Part shown: positions 34,075 through 42,909 of the stretch, in pieces
Layout of the letters: every line of letters starts with the position of its first letter
Numbering within the stretch: the first letter of the stretch is position 1
Source of the DNA: Lachnospiraceae bacterium
GTDB lineage: Bacteria > Bacillota > Clostridia > Lachnospirales > Lachnospiraceae
Assembly: GCA_910574885.1 (NCBI GenBank)
Contig: CAJTDD010000003.1
Span: 1-64,000 of the forward strand
DNA length: 64,000 nt
Direction of reading: 5' to 3'
Position numbers and translations under genes: made by a program
Notes under the pieces: model-generated
Databases searched by the model: none
What the model was told of the DNA's origin: nothing
The model's input: the letters and a program-made list of their open reading frames with translations, nothing else

Positions 34075-34780
34075 AGAACATCTTTGGAATGGGGCAAAGG
34101 CTTTGGGAATTACGGTCGCCACGGCGTGGCTGTATTATCGTTCCTTTTGGATGGTTCTTGTGTTGCTTCCGCTTTTTTTCTGGCATTTCCATATCATGGA
34201 GGAGGAATGTGCAGGAAGAAGGGAACTGGAATTCCAGATACAGTTTAAAGAAGCAATTCAGGCGGTGTCTTCGGCGTTGAATACCGGATATTCTGTGGAA
34301 AATGCGTTTCGAGAGACACAGAAGGAGCTTTTGCTGATTTATCCGGAAACAGCAAGGATATCAAAGGAATTGCTGGTTATTACAAGACAGCTTAGGATAC
34401 ATGTGCCGATGGAGCAGATATTAGAGGAGTTTGGGACTCGTGTGCAGACTGAGGATGCACGAAATTTTGTGACCGTATTTGCAGCGGCGAAGAAGAGCGG
34501 GGGGAACATGATTGCCATTATACAGGATACGGTGAGGCAGATTGGGGACAAGATTGATGTAAAGAGGGAAATAGACACAATGCTTGCAGCAAAAAGATAT
34601 GAATTCCGCGTGATGTCGGCAATCCCTTATGCAATTATTGGCTACATGTCGATTAGTTTTCCTGAATTTATGGATAGCCTGTATGGGAATGTATTTGGTA
34701 TTGGGGTGATGACAGTATGTCTGGGAATTTATGCAGGCGCGTATTATCTTGGTGTAAAGCTGATAAGGATAGAAGTATAA
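33938..34780 (+). CDS. TadB-like pilus membrane protein
   Basis: Up to 280 aa. A type II secretion F domain (about 105-245: KEAIQAVSSALNTGYSVENA, VFAAAKKSGGNMIAIIQDT, AAKRYEFRVMSAIPY) lies between membrane helices. TadB forms the inner-membrane platform with TadC. The start is uncertain. The ATG at 33938 would overlap tadA by 137 bp and give an unusual basic N-terminus. No NTG codon lies between there and the expected start. AGGAGA is followed after 6 nt by ATA (34048), giving IKKNCWQQDITYKE, so a non-standard start is possible. Confidence 0.85.
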   Translation: MVRFDCRHYISSRNFEKKKEEYKGNGGRFRRLHIKKNCWQQDITYKEHLWNGAKALGITVATAWLYYRSFWMVLVLLPLFFWHFHIMEEECAGRRELEFQIQFKEAIQAVSSALNTGYSVENAFRETQKELLLIYPETARISKELLVITRQLRIHVPMEQILEEFGTRVQTEDARNFVTVFAAAKKSGGNMIAIIQDTVRQIGDKIDVKREIDTMLAAKRYEFRVMSAIPYAIIGYMSISFPEFMDSLYGNVFGIGVMTVCLGIYAGAYYLGVKLIRIEV

Positions 34781-35994
34781 GGGTAAAATGTGCGGCGGCG
34801 GCAGGTTTGTTGGTTCTGGGAATTTTTTTCCTGGCTTTTGACTTTCTTAGGTCCGTCAGGGAGGCGGATGGCGTCCTTGAAAGGAATAATTATGGCGGTG
34901 GCAGCAGGACGGAAGAGTTGGAGGTAATGGTTCAGGGGGAGGCGGAAAGAATTCCGATAGAAATCGAGATTGCAGAGCAGCAGTATACGGCAGAGGAAGT
35001 CAAGGAATTGTTCGGGGAGATCATTCCAAGGATGGAGAGGCTGATTTTGGGTGAAAATGAGAGCCTTGACAGGGTTGAATACGATATGGAGCTTTTGACA
35101 CAGATTCCAGATGAGCCAGTGGAAGTGTCATGGGAATTAGACCGTTATGATGTAATGAATATCAGAGGAGAGCTGCAGCCAGATTTTTTGAGTGAAGAAG
35201 GGACGCTTGTCACCTTAAATGCAATTCTTACTTACCGGGAAAATAAGGAAGAACAGGCGTCATACCAGTGTACGGCGAAAGTATTCCCAAAAACTTTGGA
35301 TGAATACGAGGAAGGAAGGACACGGATCGAAGAAGAAATACGGAAACGTGAGGAAGAAAGCCGTACCAATCGAAGTCTGCATCTGCCAGATAAACTTCTT
35401 GGAAGGAAGGCAGTTTATTACAGGAAAATGGACGGCCGGGGAATGGTGTTGGTTGTTATGGGAGCGCTTACGGGAGTTTTGTTGTATGCACTGGAAATCC
35501 AGAACCGGGAAAAGGAAAAAGAGATTCGGAAAAGGCAGATGCTTTTGGACTACCCGGAGATTGTGAATAAGATGACGCTGTTCTTGGGAGCAGGAATGAC
35601 GGCGAAGCGGGCATGGCGGAAGGTGGCTGAGGATTACGGACGCCAGAAAGAGGTTTGGGGAGAACGGTATGCTTATGAAGAAATGAAGTATACCTGTCAT
35701 GAAATGGACAGTGGTGTTACGGAGTCACAGAGTTACGAGAATTTTGGGCGTCGGTGCGATATTCAGGTGTACATAAGGTTTGGCGCTTTGCTGTCGCAGA
35801 ATCTCAGGAAAGGGACAAAAGGACTGTCGCAGTTATTGAAGCTTGAATCCATGCAGGCTTTTGAGGAACGGAAAGCGAGGGCAAAGCGGCTTGGGGAGGA
35901 GGCGGGGACGAAGTTGTTGCTGCCGATGTTTCTGATGCTGGCGATAGTGTTGGTGATAGTAATAGTTCCGGCATTTTTATCTGTGCAGATATGA
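34717..35994 (+). CDS. TadC-like pilus membrane protein with extra exported domain
   Basis: 425 aa. A membrane helix (about 25-45) is followed by an extra domain of about 190 residues (50-240), predicted outside the membrane and ending in a charged coiled region. A second helix (about 248-265) leads to a type II secretion F domain (about 270-425: LLDYPEIVNKMTLFLGAGMT, FGALLSQNLRKGTKGLSQLL) and a last helix. TadC partners TadB. The extra domain resembles insertions seen in clostridial TadC proteins. It overlaps tadB by 64 bp. Confidence 0.8.
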   Translation: MSGNLCRRVLSWCKADKDRSIRVKCAAAAGLLVLGIFFLAFDFLRSVREADGVLERNNYGGGSRTEELEVMVQGEAERIPIEIEIAEQQYTAEEVKELFGEIIPRMERLILGENESLDRVEYDMELLTQIPDEPVEVSWELDRYDVMNIRGELQPDFLSEEGTLVTLNAILTYRENKEEQASYQCTAKVFPKTLDEYEEGRTRIEEEIRKREEESRTNRSLHLPDKLLGRKAVYYRKMDGRGMVLVVMGALTGVLLYALEIQNREKEKEIRKRQMLLDYPEIVNKMTLFLGAGMTAKRAWRKVAEDYGRQKEVWGERYAYEEMKYTCHEMDSGVTESQSYENFGRRCDIQVYIRFGALLSQNLRKGTKGLSQLLKLESMQAFEERKARAKRLGEEAGTKLLLPMFLMLAIVLVIVIVPAFLSVQI

Positions 35995-36042
35995 TGAAAG
36001 AAATGGTGACGATAAGTTATAAATATAGACAGGAGAGGTAAT

Positions 36043-36231
36043 ATGTGGAGAATAGGGTATATTTTATCACGAGTGAGAGAGAAATTAAGAGAAGAAGACG
36101 GAATCGGCGTAGTAGAGGTGATATTGATTCTGGTGGTATTGATTGGGTTGGTCATTATATTCAAGTCCCAGCTTACAAGCCTGGTACAGAATATTTTCCA
36201 GAAGATTGTAAGTGAGAGTTCAGGTATTTAA
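36043..36231 (+). CDS. Flp-type pilin (class IVb)
   Basis: 62 aa. A basic leader (REKLREEDG) is followed by IGVVEVILILVVLIGLVIIF, the pilin hydrophobic helix with the conserved Glu, then a short C-terminus. The prepilin peptidase at 38612 should cleave after the Gly. This is the pilus subunit. GAGAGG precedes the ATG. Confidence 0.87.
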   Translation: MWRIGYILSRVREKLREEDGIGVVEVILILVVLIGLVIIFKSQLTSLVQNIFQKIVSESSGI

Positions 36232-36312
36232 GATTGTAAGGATGCGGTGACAACTGGGATATAATTGATAGGGATGTGAAGTCGGGATATTTTGGAAGGA
36301 TTATAAAATTCG

Positions 36313-37713
36313 ATGGAAGAATATAGGGGGAAGGTTTGGGATGAGGTAAGATGCGGTGGAGAAGTAACGGCATATTTGAGTTTGGTTTTTATACTATTGA
36401 TTACATTTATTAGTGGAATTATGGAAAGTGCCTCTATACAGCTTGCAAAAAATTACCGAAGGGCGGATACAAACCGGGCGATGGAATGTGTATTTGCAGA
36501 ATATCAGAAGGAGTTGTTGGAAGAATATGATATTTTTGCTCTGGATGGCAGTTATGAAACAGGACAGTATACGGAGCAGAATATAACAGAACGTCTGGAT
36601 TATTATGCCGGAGGCAGACAGGAGCATGAGGTGGAGAGAATCCGGTTTTTAACAGATAATGGCTGCAGCGGGTTTTTGGAGCAGATTTCGGCATACATAG
36701 AGCATAAGTATGGACTGGAAGCCATGAAGGAGCTGTTGGGGATGACTTCTTTATGGGGGCAGCAGGAGGAAAGGGCTGAGGATTATGTAAAGGAAGAAGG
36801 CGATTGGCAGGAATACATGGATGGACTGTTGGAAGAAAATGAAGCTGAACTTCCTCAGGAAGATAACCCCATTGCACATGTAGGGCAGTTGAAGAAGTCT
36901 CCTATATTGACATTGGTAATGCCGAGAGACCAGACTGTGTCGGAAAAACGTGTGGAGAGCAGGGAAATGCTTGACGCCAGAGAACGGAACCGAGGATATG
37001 GCGATTTTTCAGATGTTTCGGCAGAGTCTGGGAATATATCCGCCGTGCTGTTCGGAGAGTATCTGTTGGAGCATTTTACAAAGTTTACGGATGAGGAACA
37101 TACGGGATTTCTGGACTATGAATTAGAGTATGTTCTGGCAGGAAAAGACAGTGATAAAGAGAATCTGGAATCCGTAGCCAGAAAAATAGTTCTGTTCAGA
37201 TTTGTCCCGAATTATGCGTATATCCAGACGGACAGTGAAATGAGGGCGGAAGCCGAGACAGCGGCAATGGCGCTGTGTACGCTTCTTGCAGTTCCTGCAA
37301 TTACGGAGGCGGCAGCTCAGGGAATCTTGATGGCATGGGCTTACGGAGAATCCATTATGGATGTACGGTCTTTGCTGAATGGGAATCGAGTGCCGTTGGT
37401 AAAGTCAAAGGAGAGCTGGCAGCTGCAGTTTTCCAAACTGCTTACACTAGGCACGGAGGAGGACCGAAGTGAAGGGATGGATGATGAGAATGGTCTTGGA
37501 TATTCGGAATATCTCCGTATGCTGTTATTTTTGGAGAAGAAAGAAACGGCGGCGTTGCGGGGGCTTGGAGTGATAGAACAGAATATGAGGAAACTTCATG
37601 GGCAGACGTATTTCCGTGCAGATCTCTGTGTCAGCAAAATGCAAATCCGTTCGGTATGCAGCTTACGAAGGGAAATTCGTTATCAGTTCAAGACATATTA
37701 TGGCTACCAGTGA
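36313..37713 (+). CDS. DUF5702 domain protein of the Tad operon
   Basis: 466 aa. It starts with a charged segment and one hydrophobic helix (about 17-37, VTAYLSLVFILLITFISGIM) placed as in pseudopilins. A large exported part follows, rich in Glu, with YGLEAMKELL and coiled-coil potential. DUF5702 proteins accompany Flp operons in Clostridia and may form a tip or minor pilin. Function unproven. Confidence 0.78.
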   Translation: MEEYRGKVWDEVRCGGEVTAYLSLVFILLITFISGIMESASIQLAKNYRRADTNRAMECVFAEYQKELLEEYDIFALDGSYETGQYTEQNITERLDYYAGGRQEHEVERIRFLTDNGCSGFLEQISAYIEHKYGLEAMKELLGMTSLWGQQEERAEDYVKEEGDWQEYMDGLLEENEAELPQEDNPIAHVGQLKKSPILTLVMPRDQTVSEKRVESREMLDARERNRGYGDFSDVSAESGNISAVLFGEYLLEHFTKFTDEEHTGFLDYELEYVLAGKDSDKENLESVARKIVLFRFVPNYAYIQTDSEMRAEAETAAMALCTLLAVPAITEAAAQGILMAWAYGESIMDVRSLLNGNRVPLVKSKESWQLQFSKLLTLGTEEDRSEGMDDENGLGYSEYLRMLLFLEKKETAALRGLGVIEQNMRKLHGQTYFRADLCVSKMQIRSVCSLRREIRYQFKTYYGYQ

Positions 37714-37817
37714 TGGGTATCAATATAAAGGCGGATACAGATGCCCTTCCGGGTATCGGAATTTAACCCTGAAAAACAGACAGGTAAAATATAGTAGAAA
37801 GGAGAAGGATTCGTACG

Positions 37818-38624
37818 ATGAAAAATAAAACACTCCCCTCACATTCAAGAAATTCTTATCTGTTCGGAAGGGTATCTGTATCCGCCTTTAAGGAAGCCAG
37901 TATAACAGTGGAGGCTGCAATGGCTGTTCCAATCTTTTTTCTGGCAGTAGTGGCGCTTATATACCTGATGGAAATCATGGCGGTTCAGACTGCCATGCGT
38001 GCCGGCCTGCAGTATGCGGGAAAAAGGGCGGCAGAAGAGACTTATGTGGTTACGATGGTTATGCCTTCACATTTGGAACATGATATTGTAGAGGCGGTCG
38101 GTGCAAAGCGTCTGGACAGAAGTATTGTTGTGGGAGGGAGTGGAGGGATTAAATGCAGCGGTTCACGGATTTCTCCGCGGACTGGAATCGGAGAAGTGAT
38201 GGTCACATATGAAGTGCGCCTGCCGATTCCGATGTTTGGAGTACCGCCTGTGAAGTATCAGGAAAAAATCCGCATTAAGGCGTGGGTTGGGTACGAAAAG
38301 CCGGGATTTGACAAAGATGACGAGGAGACAGTCTACGTTACAGAGACGGGAATGGTCTATCATAAAGACTATCACTGTACTTATCTGGAATTATCCATCC
38401 ATATGATTCCATCAGAAGGTATTGAAAATCTACGGAATGAAAGTGGAGGTAAGTATTATCCATGTGAGTATTGTATGAGAAACGGTGGAAGCGGAGTGTA
38501 TATTACAGATACAGGAAACCGTTACCATAGTTCTCTGTCTTGCAGTGGATTAAAACGAACAGTCTATGCAGTTCCGTTGTCAGAGGTTATTGGAAAAGGG
38601 GCGTGTTCTAGGTGTGGACGATAA
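37818..38624 (+). CDS. TadE-like pseudopilin with two Cys-rich motifs
   Basis: 268 aa. A leader and hydrophobic helix (about 24-58: ASITVEAAMAVPIFFLAVVA) mark a TadE-type pseudopilin. The C-terminal 110 residues hold two copies of a YHxxxxCxxL...CxxC motif: VYHKDYHCTYL with CEYC, and RYHSSLSCSGL with CSRC. That motif resembles one often found at the C-terminus of secreted nucleases and probably binds metal. AAAGGAGAAGG precedes the ATG. It overlaps the peptidase gene by 13 bp. Confidence 0.83.
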   Translation: MKNKTLPSHSRNSYLFGRVSVSAFKEASITVEAAMAVPIFFLAVVALIYLMEIMAVQTAMRAGLQYAGKRAAEETYVVTMVMPSHLEHDIVEAVGAKRLDRSIVVGGSGGIKCSGSRISPRTGIGEVMVTYEVRLPIPMFGVPPVKYQEKIRIKAWVGYEKPGFDKDDEETVYVTETGMVYHKDYHCTYLELSIHMIPSEGIENLRNESGGKYYPCEYCMRNGGSGVYITDTGNRYHSSLSCSGLKRTVYAVPLSEVIGKGACSRCGR

Positions 38625-39049
38625 GTCAGATTATTTGTATGGGAGTACTGGTTTGTCTGGCAGTTATGGATATACATTCCAGACAGATTCCTGTTTTTAT
38701 TCTGGTATTGGGAAGTTTGGCTGCTTTGGGATATCAGGTTTTTGTAGGAAAAGGAGATATCTGGGTGATATCCGGAGGAATTGCAGTTGGAGCGCTATTT
38801 TTGCTGGTGAGCAGAATTACCAGAGAAGGAATGGGGTATGGTGATAGCTGGGCAATATTTATTTTAGGGATTTATCTTGGAATATGGAAGTTATTAGAGG
38901 CTCTTTCGGCAGCATTTCTATTCCTTGGGGCAGCAGCAGTTATTTGCCTATTAATAAAGAAAATGTCAAGAAAATATAAGCTTCCATTTGTACCGTTTCT
39001 GGCAATCGGATATCTGTGCAGCATACTTACAGGAGGGATAGATGGGTGA
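38612..39049 (+). CDS. prepilin peptidase (TadV/CpaA type)
   Basis: 145 aa from a GTG. Polytopic A24 aspartic protease with both catalytic Asp motifs: MDIHSRQIP near residue 19 and GMGYGDSW near residue 73. It lacks the N-methyltransferase domain of larger PilD enzymes, as usual for TadV. It should process the Flp pilin and the TadE-like proteins. The stop overlaps the next start as GTGA. Confidence 0.9.
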   Translation: MWTISQIICMGVLVCLAVMDIHSRQIPVFILVLGSLAALGYQVFVGKGDIWVISGGIAVGALFLLVSRITREGMGYGDSWAIFILGIYLGIWKLLEALSAAFLFLGAAAVICLLIKKMSRKYKLPFVPFLAIGYLCSILTGGIDG

Positions 39050-39453
39050 AAAAGTTTCACGTTCAGGGAAGTATGACGGTAGAAATGTCATTTCTTATGC
39101 CTATGGTGCTGTTTCTAATTATGGGATGTATTTTGACAGCGTTTTATTATCATGACAAGAACATATTATCTGGCGCCGCATACGAGACAGCCGTTGTGGG
39201 AAGCACAAAGACGAGAGAAAAAGATGGAATTAAGGATGGAGAATTAGAGACACTTTTTTATCAAAGGACGAAAGGTAAATGCATTATGTTTGTTGATATG
39301 TACGTATCAGTTAAGATGGAAAAAGAAGAGATAGAAGTCATTGCAAGAGCGTCAAGAAAATATATGAAGGTTTCGATTATGAAAAGAGCTGCGATTACGG
39401 AGCCAGAGAGAAGGATTAGGAAATGGAGGTTAGGATACAGAGATGGAACGTAA
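39046..39453 (+). CDS. TadE-like pseudopilin, second copy
   Basis: 135 aa from the GTG at 39046, with AGGAGGG 8 nt upstream and a 4-bp GTGA overlap with the peptidase gene. The start VKKFHVQGSMTVEMSFLMPM followed by a hydrophobic helix is the TadE leader with the conserved Glu. The rest is basic. A minor pilin is likely. Confidence 0.8.
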   Translation: MKKFHVQGSMTVEMSFLMPMVLFLIMGCILTAFYYHDKNILSGAAYETAVVGSTKTREKDGIKDGELETLFYQRTKGKCIMFVDMYVSVKMEKEEIEVIARASRKYMKVSIMKRAAITEPERRIRKWRLGYRDGT

Positions 39454-40183
39454 GATTACGATTGAGGAAGAGAGTTTTTACAAAGAAGACTATCAAGTCC
39501 GAATGTTGAAAGCAAATAATCTAAATGGAATATTAAAGATGGGTGGAAGAGGGATTAATGAGAAGAGTTATTATGATTATGATGTCAGTGGAAAGCTTTC
39601 TATGAGAGCTATGTTTGAAAGAAGTAAAATAAATGCAGAAGACATAAAAACGTTTCTTAAAGATTTTAGAAGTGCTTTAAAGGAGGTAGAAACATTTTTA
39701 TTAAATATTCACTGTATTCTACTGAAACCAGAATATATCTTCTATGAAGAAGGAAAATATTTTTTTTGCTATTATCCATTGGCACAGGGGGAGTTGTGGG
39801 AGGAATTTCACGGATTAACCGAGTATTTTGTGAAGCAGGCAGATTATCAGGATCAAGAATGTATTCGTATGGTCTTTCTCTTGCACAAAAAGACTATGGA
39901 TGAAAATTATAGTCTGGAGAAGATAGTGGCAGAATGTTTGCAGAATCCGCAGGAGGATTATGGAGTGACAGAAAATCAGGACGGGGGCATTGATAAAGTC
40001 AAAGAAGAAGAGGAAGAGAATATGCAGGAGAGAGACTGGATTACAGAACAGGAGCTTGGTAGTTCAATTTTTAGAGAATCTGACACTTTGTGGACTCCGG
40101 TAAAAAGACTTCTGAACAGGCGTAGGAAGTCAAGATGGGGAGATTGGGATGGGCTGCATATCGAAGAGGAGGATTTTTCATGA
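39443..40183 (+). CDS. DUF6382 domain protein, last gene of the Tad operon
   Basis: 246 aa, no signal or membrane segment. Residues 1-165 resemble the DUF6382 domain often joined to FHA domains in Gram-positive pilus operons (GILKMGGRGINEKSYYDYDV, then IHCILLKPEYIFYEEGKYFF). The FHA part is missing here; instead there is an acidic and then basic tail. It probably regulates or links pilus assembly. It overlaps the preceding gene by 11 bp. Confidence 0.72.
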   Translation: MERKITIEEESFYKEDYQVRMLKANNLNGILKMGGRGINEKSYYDYDVSGKLSMRAMFERSKINAEDIKTFLKDFRSALKEVETFLLNIHCILLKPEYIFYEEGKYFFCYYPLAQGELWEEFHGLTEYFVKQADYQDQECIRMVFLLHKKTMDENYSLEKIVAECLQNPQEDYGVTENQDGGIDKVKEEEEENMQERDWITEQELGSSIFRESDTLWTPVKRLLNRRRKSRWGDWDGLHIEEEDFS

Positions 40184-40413
40184 AGGATTTTTACCAAAAG
40201 TGATAATGACTTTGTTGTTTAGATATGTTACAATATTTTTGTCAGATTTAGGAAGGAAGGGTCGTGGCTAAAAACGACGTTCCAGCGGCAAAGAAGTTAA
40301 ACGTATTCGTGTAGAATAATTAAAGGAAAAAGTAGGTAATAGAGGTTACTATATCAGGAAAAATGTGGTATACTATGCAGAAATAATGAAAACATATACT
40401 AGAAGGTGAATGT
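40184..40413 (+). other. intergenic region with a possible 16-codon ORF
   Basis: At 40264-40314 a GTG behind AGGAAGGAAGG opens MAKNDVPAAKKLNVFV and a stop. It is too short to call a gene. The promoter of the rhomboid gene probably lies at about 40350-40385. Confidence 0.3.
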
Positions 40414-41031
40414 GTGTTGCATAAAAATAGAATATATGCTCCATGTACTGTCGTATTGGCGGCAGTTAACGTAATCGTATTCTTTGTGCTTTCTTTGCAA
40501 GGTATGACGGAGGATGGAATGTTCCTATTAGAACATGGAGCTATGTTCATTCCAAAGGTTTTAGAGGATGGAGAGTATTATCGTCTTTTTACCAGTATGT
40601 TTCTGCATTTTGGTTTTGAACATCTGATGAATAACATGGTAACATTTGTATTAATTGGATGGAATCTGGAGATTGAGATCGGGGGGATCAAGTTCCTTTT
40701 GATTTATATTCTGAGTGGTTTGGGCGGTAACATCCTATCTGCATGGTATGATATCCAGACAATGGACTATTCTATATCTGCAGGTGCGTCCGGAGCGATT
40801 TTCGGGATCATTGGTGCATTATTATATGTAGCAATGCGTAACCGTGGACATATTGGGGATATTTCTGGCAGGAGAATCCTGGTTATGATAGCAATTAGCC
40901 TGTATTATGGATTCTCCAGCAGCGGCGTGGATAATTTGGCGCATGTAGGCGGTCTGGTAACAGGATTTCTGTCAGGTGTGCTTCTATATTGGAAGAACAA
41001 TGGTAAAGACAGAACCTTTTCCGAGAATTGA
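40414..41031 (+). CDS. rhomboid family intramembrane serine protease
   Basis: 205 aa from a GTG with AGAAGG upstream. Six hydrophobic segments. The catalytic Ser lies in GASGAIFG (about residue 130) and the catalytic His in NLAHVGG (about 176). HLMNNMVTF is the conserved His-Asn loop. It cleaves membrane proteins inside the bilayer. The last 48 bp overlap the converging histidine kinase gene. It follows the Tad operon and could act on its products, though nothing shows this. Confidence 0.9.
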   Translation: MLHKNRIYAPCTVVLAAVNVIVFFVLSLQGMTEDGMFLLEHGAMFIPKVLEDGEYYRLFTSMFLHFGFEHLMNNMVTFVLIGWNLEIEIGGIKFLLIYILSGLGGNILSAWYDIQTMDYSISAGASGAIFGIIGALLYVAMRNRGHIGDISGRRILVMIAISLYYGFSSSGVDNLAHVGGLVTGFLSGVLLYWKNNGKDRTFSEN

Positions 41032-41724
41032 TTCTACTTGGATGGAGCCATTATGAGCAGTAATAATCCGTCTGGCGATTGCAAGACCAAGACCGGTTCC
41101 GCTTCTTTTATGGGTCACGAAGGGATCAAAGATGGTAGGGACATCTTTGGCATCAATTCCTGAACCATTATCAGAGATTTTTATATGGAGTGTCTGCCCA
41201 ATATGTTCTGCATCAAGACGGATAGCGGGAGATTCTGAATCTGGGCATGAAAGGACAGCATCCTTGGCGTTGTTCAGGAGGTTCAGAAGAGTTTGTTTCA
41301 ATTTTAACGTATCAGCCATGATTGGCGGCAGGTCAGATGCAATTCTGGATGTGAATTCGATATCAGTATCCAGAACTGAAGAAGCAAACGACAGAACGAG
41401 GGTTTTGAGAAATGTTACGGTATTTGTTTGAGAAAGGGACAGCTTCTCTCCATTATTATAAGAAGAGAGTTCCGATAAAAGCTGAGTCATATATTCAATA
41501 TCCTGGTGCATGGAATCCCAGTGACAGAAATCCAGGACTTCTGGATGCTGTGCTTCAATTAATTGAAGTGTACTGTAGACAAGAGTCAAAGGATTCCTGA
41601 TTTCGTGGCTGATAGCGCTGACTTCCATTCGATGAGATTCCAGAAGTCTGGTGAGAAGTTCTTTTTTGTCAGAACTTTCCTCCATAATTTGTTGTAATTT
41701 GTCGTAATCTGTTGCTGAAAACAT
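40984..41724 (-). CDS. soluble sensor histidine kinase
   Basis: 246 aa without membrane helices. HisKA motif with the phosphorylated His in SHEIRNPLTLVYS (about 40), N box LLNLLNNAKDAVL, G1 DNGSGID and G2 GTGLGLAIARRI. It has no sensor domain beyond the short N-terminal coil, as in some sporulation kinases of the KinB/KinA catalytic type. No response regulator is adjacent, so it may feed Spo0A or another orphan regulator. Confidence 0.88.
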   Translation of the reverse strand: MFSATDYDKLQQIMEESSDKKELLTRLLESHRMEVSAISHEIRNPLTLVYSTLQLIEAQHPEVLDFCHWDSMHQDIEYMTQLLSELSSYNNGEKLSLSQTNTVTFLKTLVLSFASSVLDTDIEFTSRIASDLPPIMADTLKLKQTLLNLLNNAKDAVLSCPDSESPAIRLDAEHIGQTLHIKISDNGSGIDAKDVPTIFDPFVTHKRSGTGLGLAIARRIITAHNGSIQVESILGKGSVFTIVLPI

Positions 41725-41809
41725 AATATCTACCGCCTTTCTGAATTAACAGTTTAGCATTGGCGGATGAAATAATCAATTATTATTTTTAAGAAAGGAT
41801 GATATAGAT

Positions 41810-42217
41810 ATGAAGGATGAAAATTGTATATTCTGTAAACTTGCAAATGGAGATATACCTACGGCTACTTTGTATGAGGACGATGATTTTCGGGTAATAT
41901 TGGATGCCGGTCCGGCTTCTAAGGGACATGCATTAATTATCCCAAAGGAGCATTATGCGAATCTATATGAACTTGATGATGGATTGGCAGCAAAAGTAAT
42001 GATATTAGCAAAGAAGATGATCACAAAACTTACGGATATTCTTGGCTGTGACGGCTATAATATAGTCCAGAATAATGGAGAAGCGGCAGGACAGACTGTT
42101 TTTCATTTCCATCTTCACATGATTCCAAGGTATAAGAATGACGGTGTTGGATTAGGATGGAAGATAGGCAAGCTGACCGATGAGGATAAAGAGGAATTAC
42201 TGGCTAAGATAAAATAG
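41810..42217 (+). CDS. HIT family nucleotide-binding hydrolase
   Basis: 135 aa. Zinc-type N-terminus CIFCKLANGDIP and the histidine triad HFHLHMIPR (about 104-112). Such Hint-branch proteins hydrolyse adenosine phosphoramidates. AAAGGATG precedes the ATG. It is followed 27 nt later by a sigma factor gene. Confidence 0.92.
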   Translation: MKDENCIFCKLANGDIPTATLYEDDDFRVILDAGPASKGHALIIPKEHYANLYELDDGLAAKVMILAKKMITKLTDILGCDGYNIVQNNGEAAGQTVFHFHLHMIPRYKNDGVGLGWKIGKLTDEDKEELLAKIK

Positions 42218-42244
42218 TTTAAGGATGCAAAGGATGAGAAGTAA

Positions 42245-42805
42245 GTGGAAGCTGAGTTAATAACAAAAGCGGACTTTAATGTAATATACGAGGAAAATTT
42301 TGATCGAGTATATAAGGCGGCAGTAAAATATTCCGGAAATCACCATTCAGCAGAAGAGATTGTACAGAACGTATTTATGAAGTTATTTACAAATATGGAT
42401 AATGTGGAGAAAGAAGCAGCCAAGGCGTGGCTGCTTCTGACGACAAAATATATGGCTCTGAATCTGAAAAGAGATCGGAAGAGGGAATGTCTGGTGGAAG
42501 AGATGGAGGGTGAAGCCGAGGTGTTACTCTCAGAGTCAGTGGTGAATCCGGAAGAATTTTTTGAGAGGAAGATCAAAAATCAACAACTTGTGGAATTGAA
42601 GAAAGGAATATTTGAGGCATTGTACGAGAAGAACCCAAGGTGGTATGAAGCTATTACGATTACATATGTATTAGAAAAGCCGCAAAAAGAAGTTGCGGAG
42701 AATATGGAAGTGACGTTGGATGTTCTGCACAGTATATTGTATCGGGCAAAGAAATGGATACGTGAAAATTACGCAGAGGAGTATGCTCACTTGAACAAAG
42801 CGTAA
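42245..42805 (+). CDS. ECF-type RNA polymerase sigma factor
   Basis: 186 aa from a GTG. Region 2 (about 10-80: VIYEENFDRVYKAAVKYSGN, AEEIVQNVFMKLF) and region 4 (about 120-180: NPRWYEAITITYVLEKPQKE, VAENMEVTLDVLHSILYR). Length and layout fit an ECF sigma. A terminator follows. The probable anti-sigma protein lies beyond antisense murG at 44136. Confidence 0.85.
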   Translation: MEAELITKADFNVIYEENFDRVYKAAVKYSGNHHSAEEIVQNVFMKLFTNMDNVEKEAAKAWLLLTTKYMALNLKRDRKRECLVEEMEGEAEVLLSESVVNPEEFFERKIKNQQLVELKKGIFEALYEKNPRWYEAITITYVLEKPQKEVAENMEVTLDVLHSILYRAKKWIRENYAEEYAHLNKA

Positions 42806-42833
42806 AACAGGTGCCGGTACCGACACCTGTTTT
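42804..42833 (+). terminator. terminator after the sigma gene
   Basis: AAAACAGGTG pairs with CACCTGTTTT over a 10-nt loop that is itself self-complementary. It overlaps the sigma stop codon and probably works in both directions. Confidence 0.8.
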
Positions 42834-42909
42834 ATATACTTAAAGTATCGACATTTTTCGACAATATGTACTTTTATATGTGCTTATACGGAACGAATGG
42901 TTTGGAATA

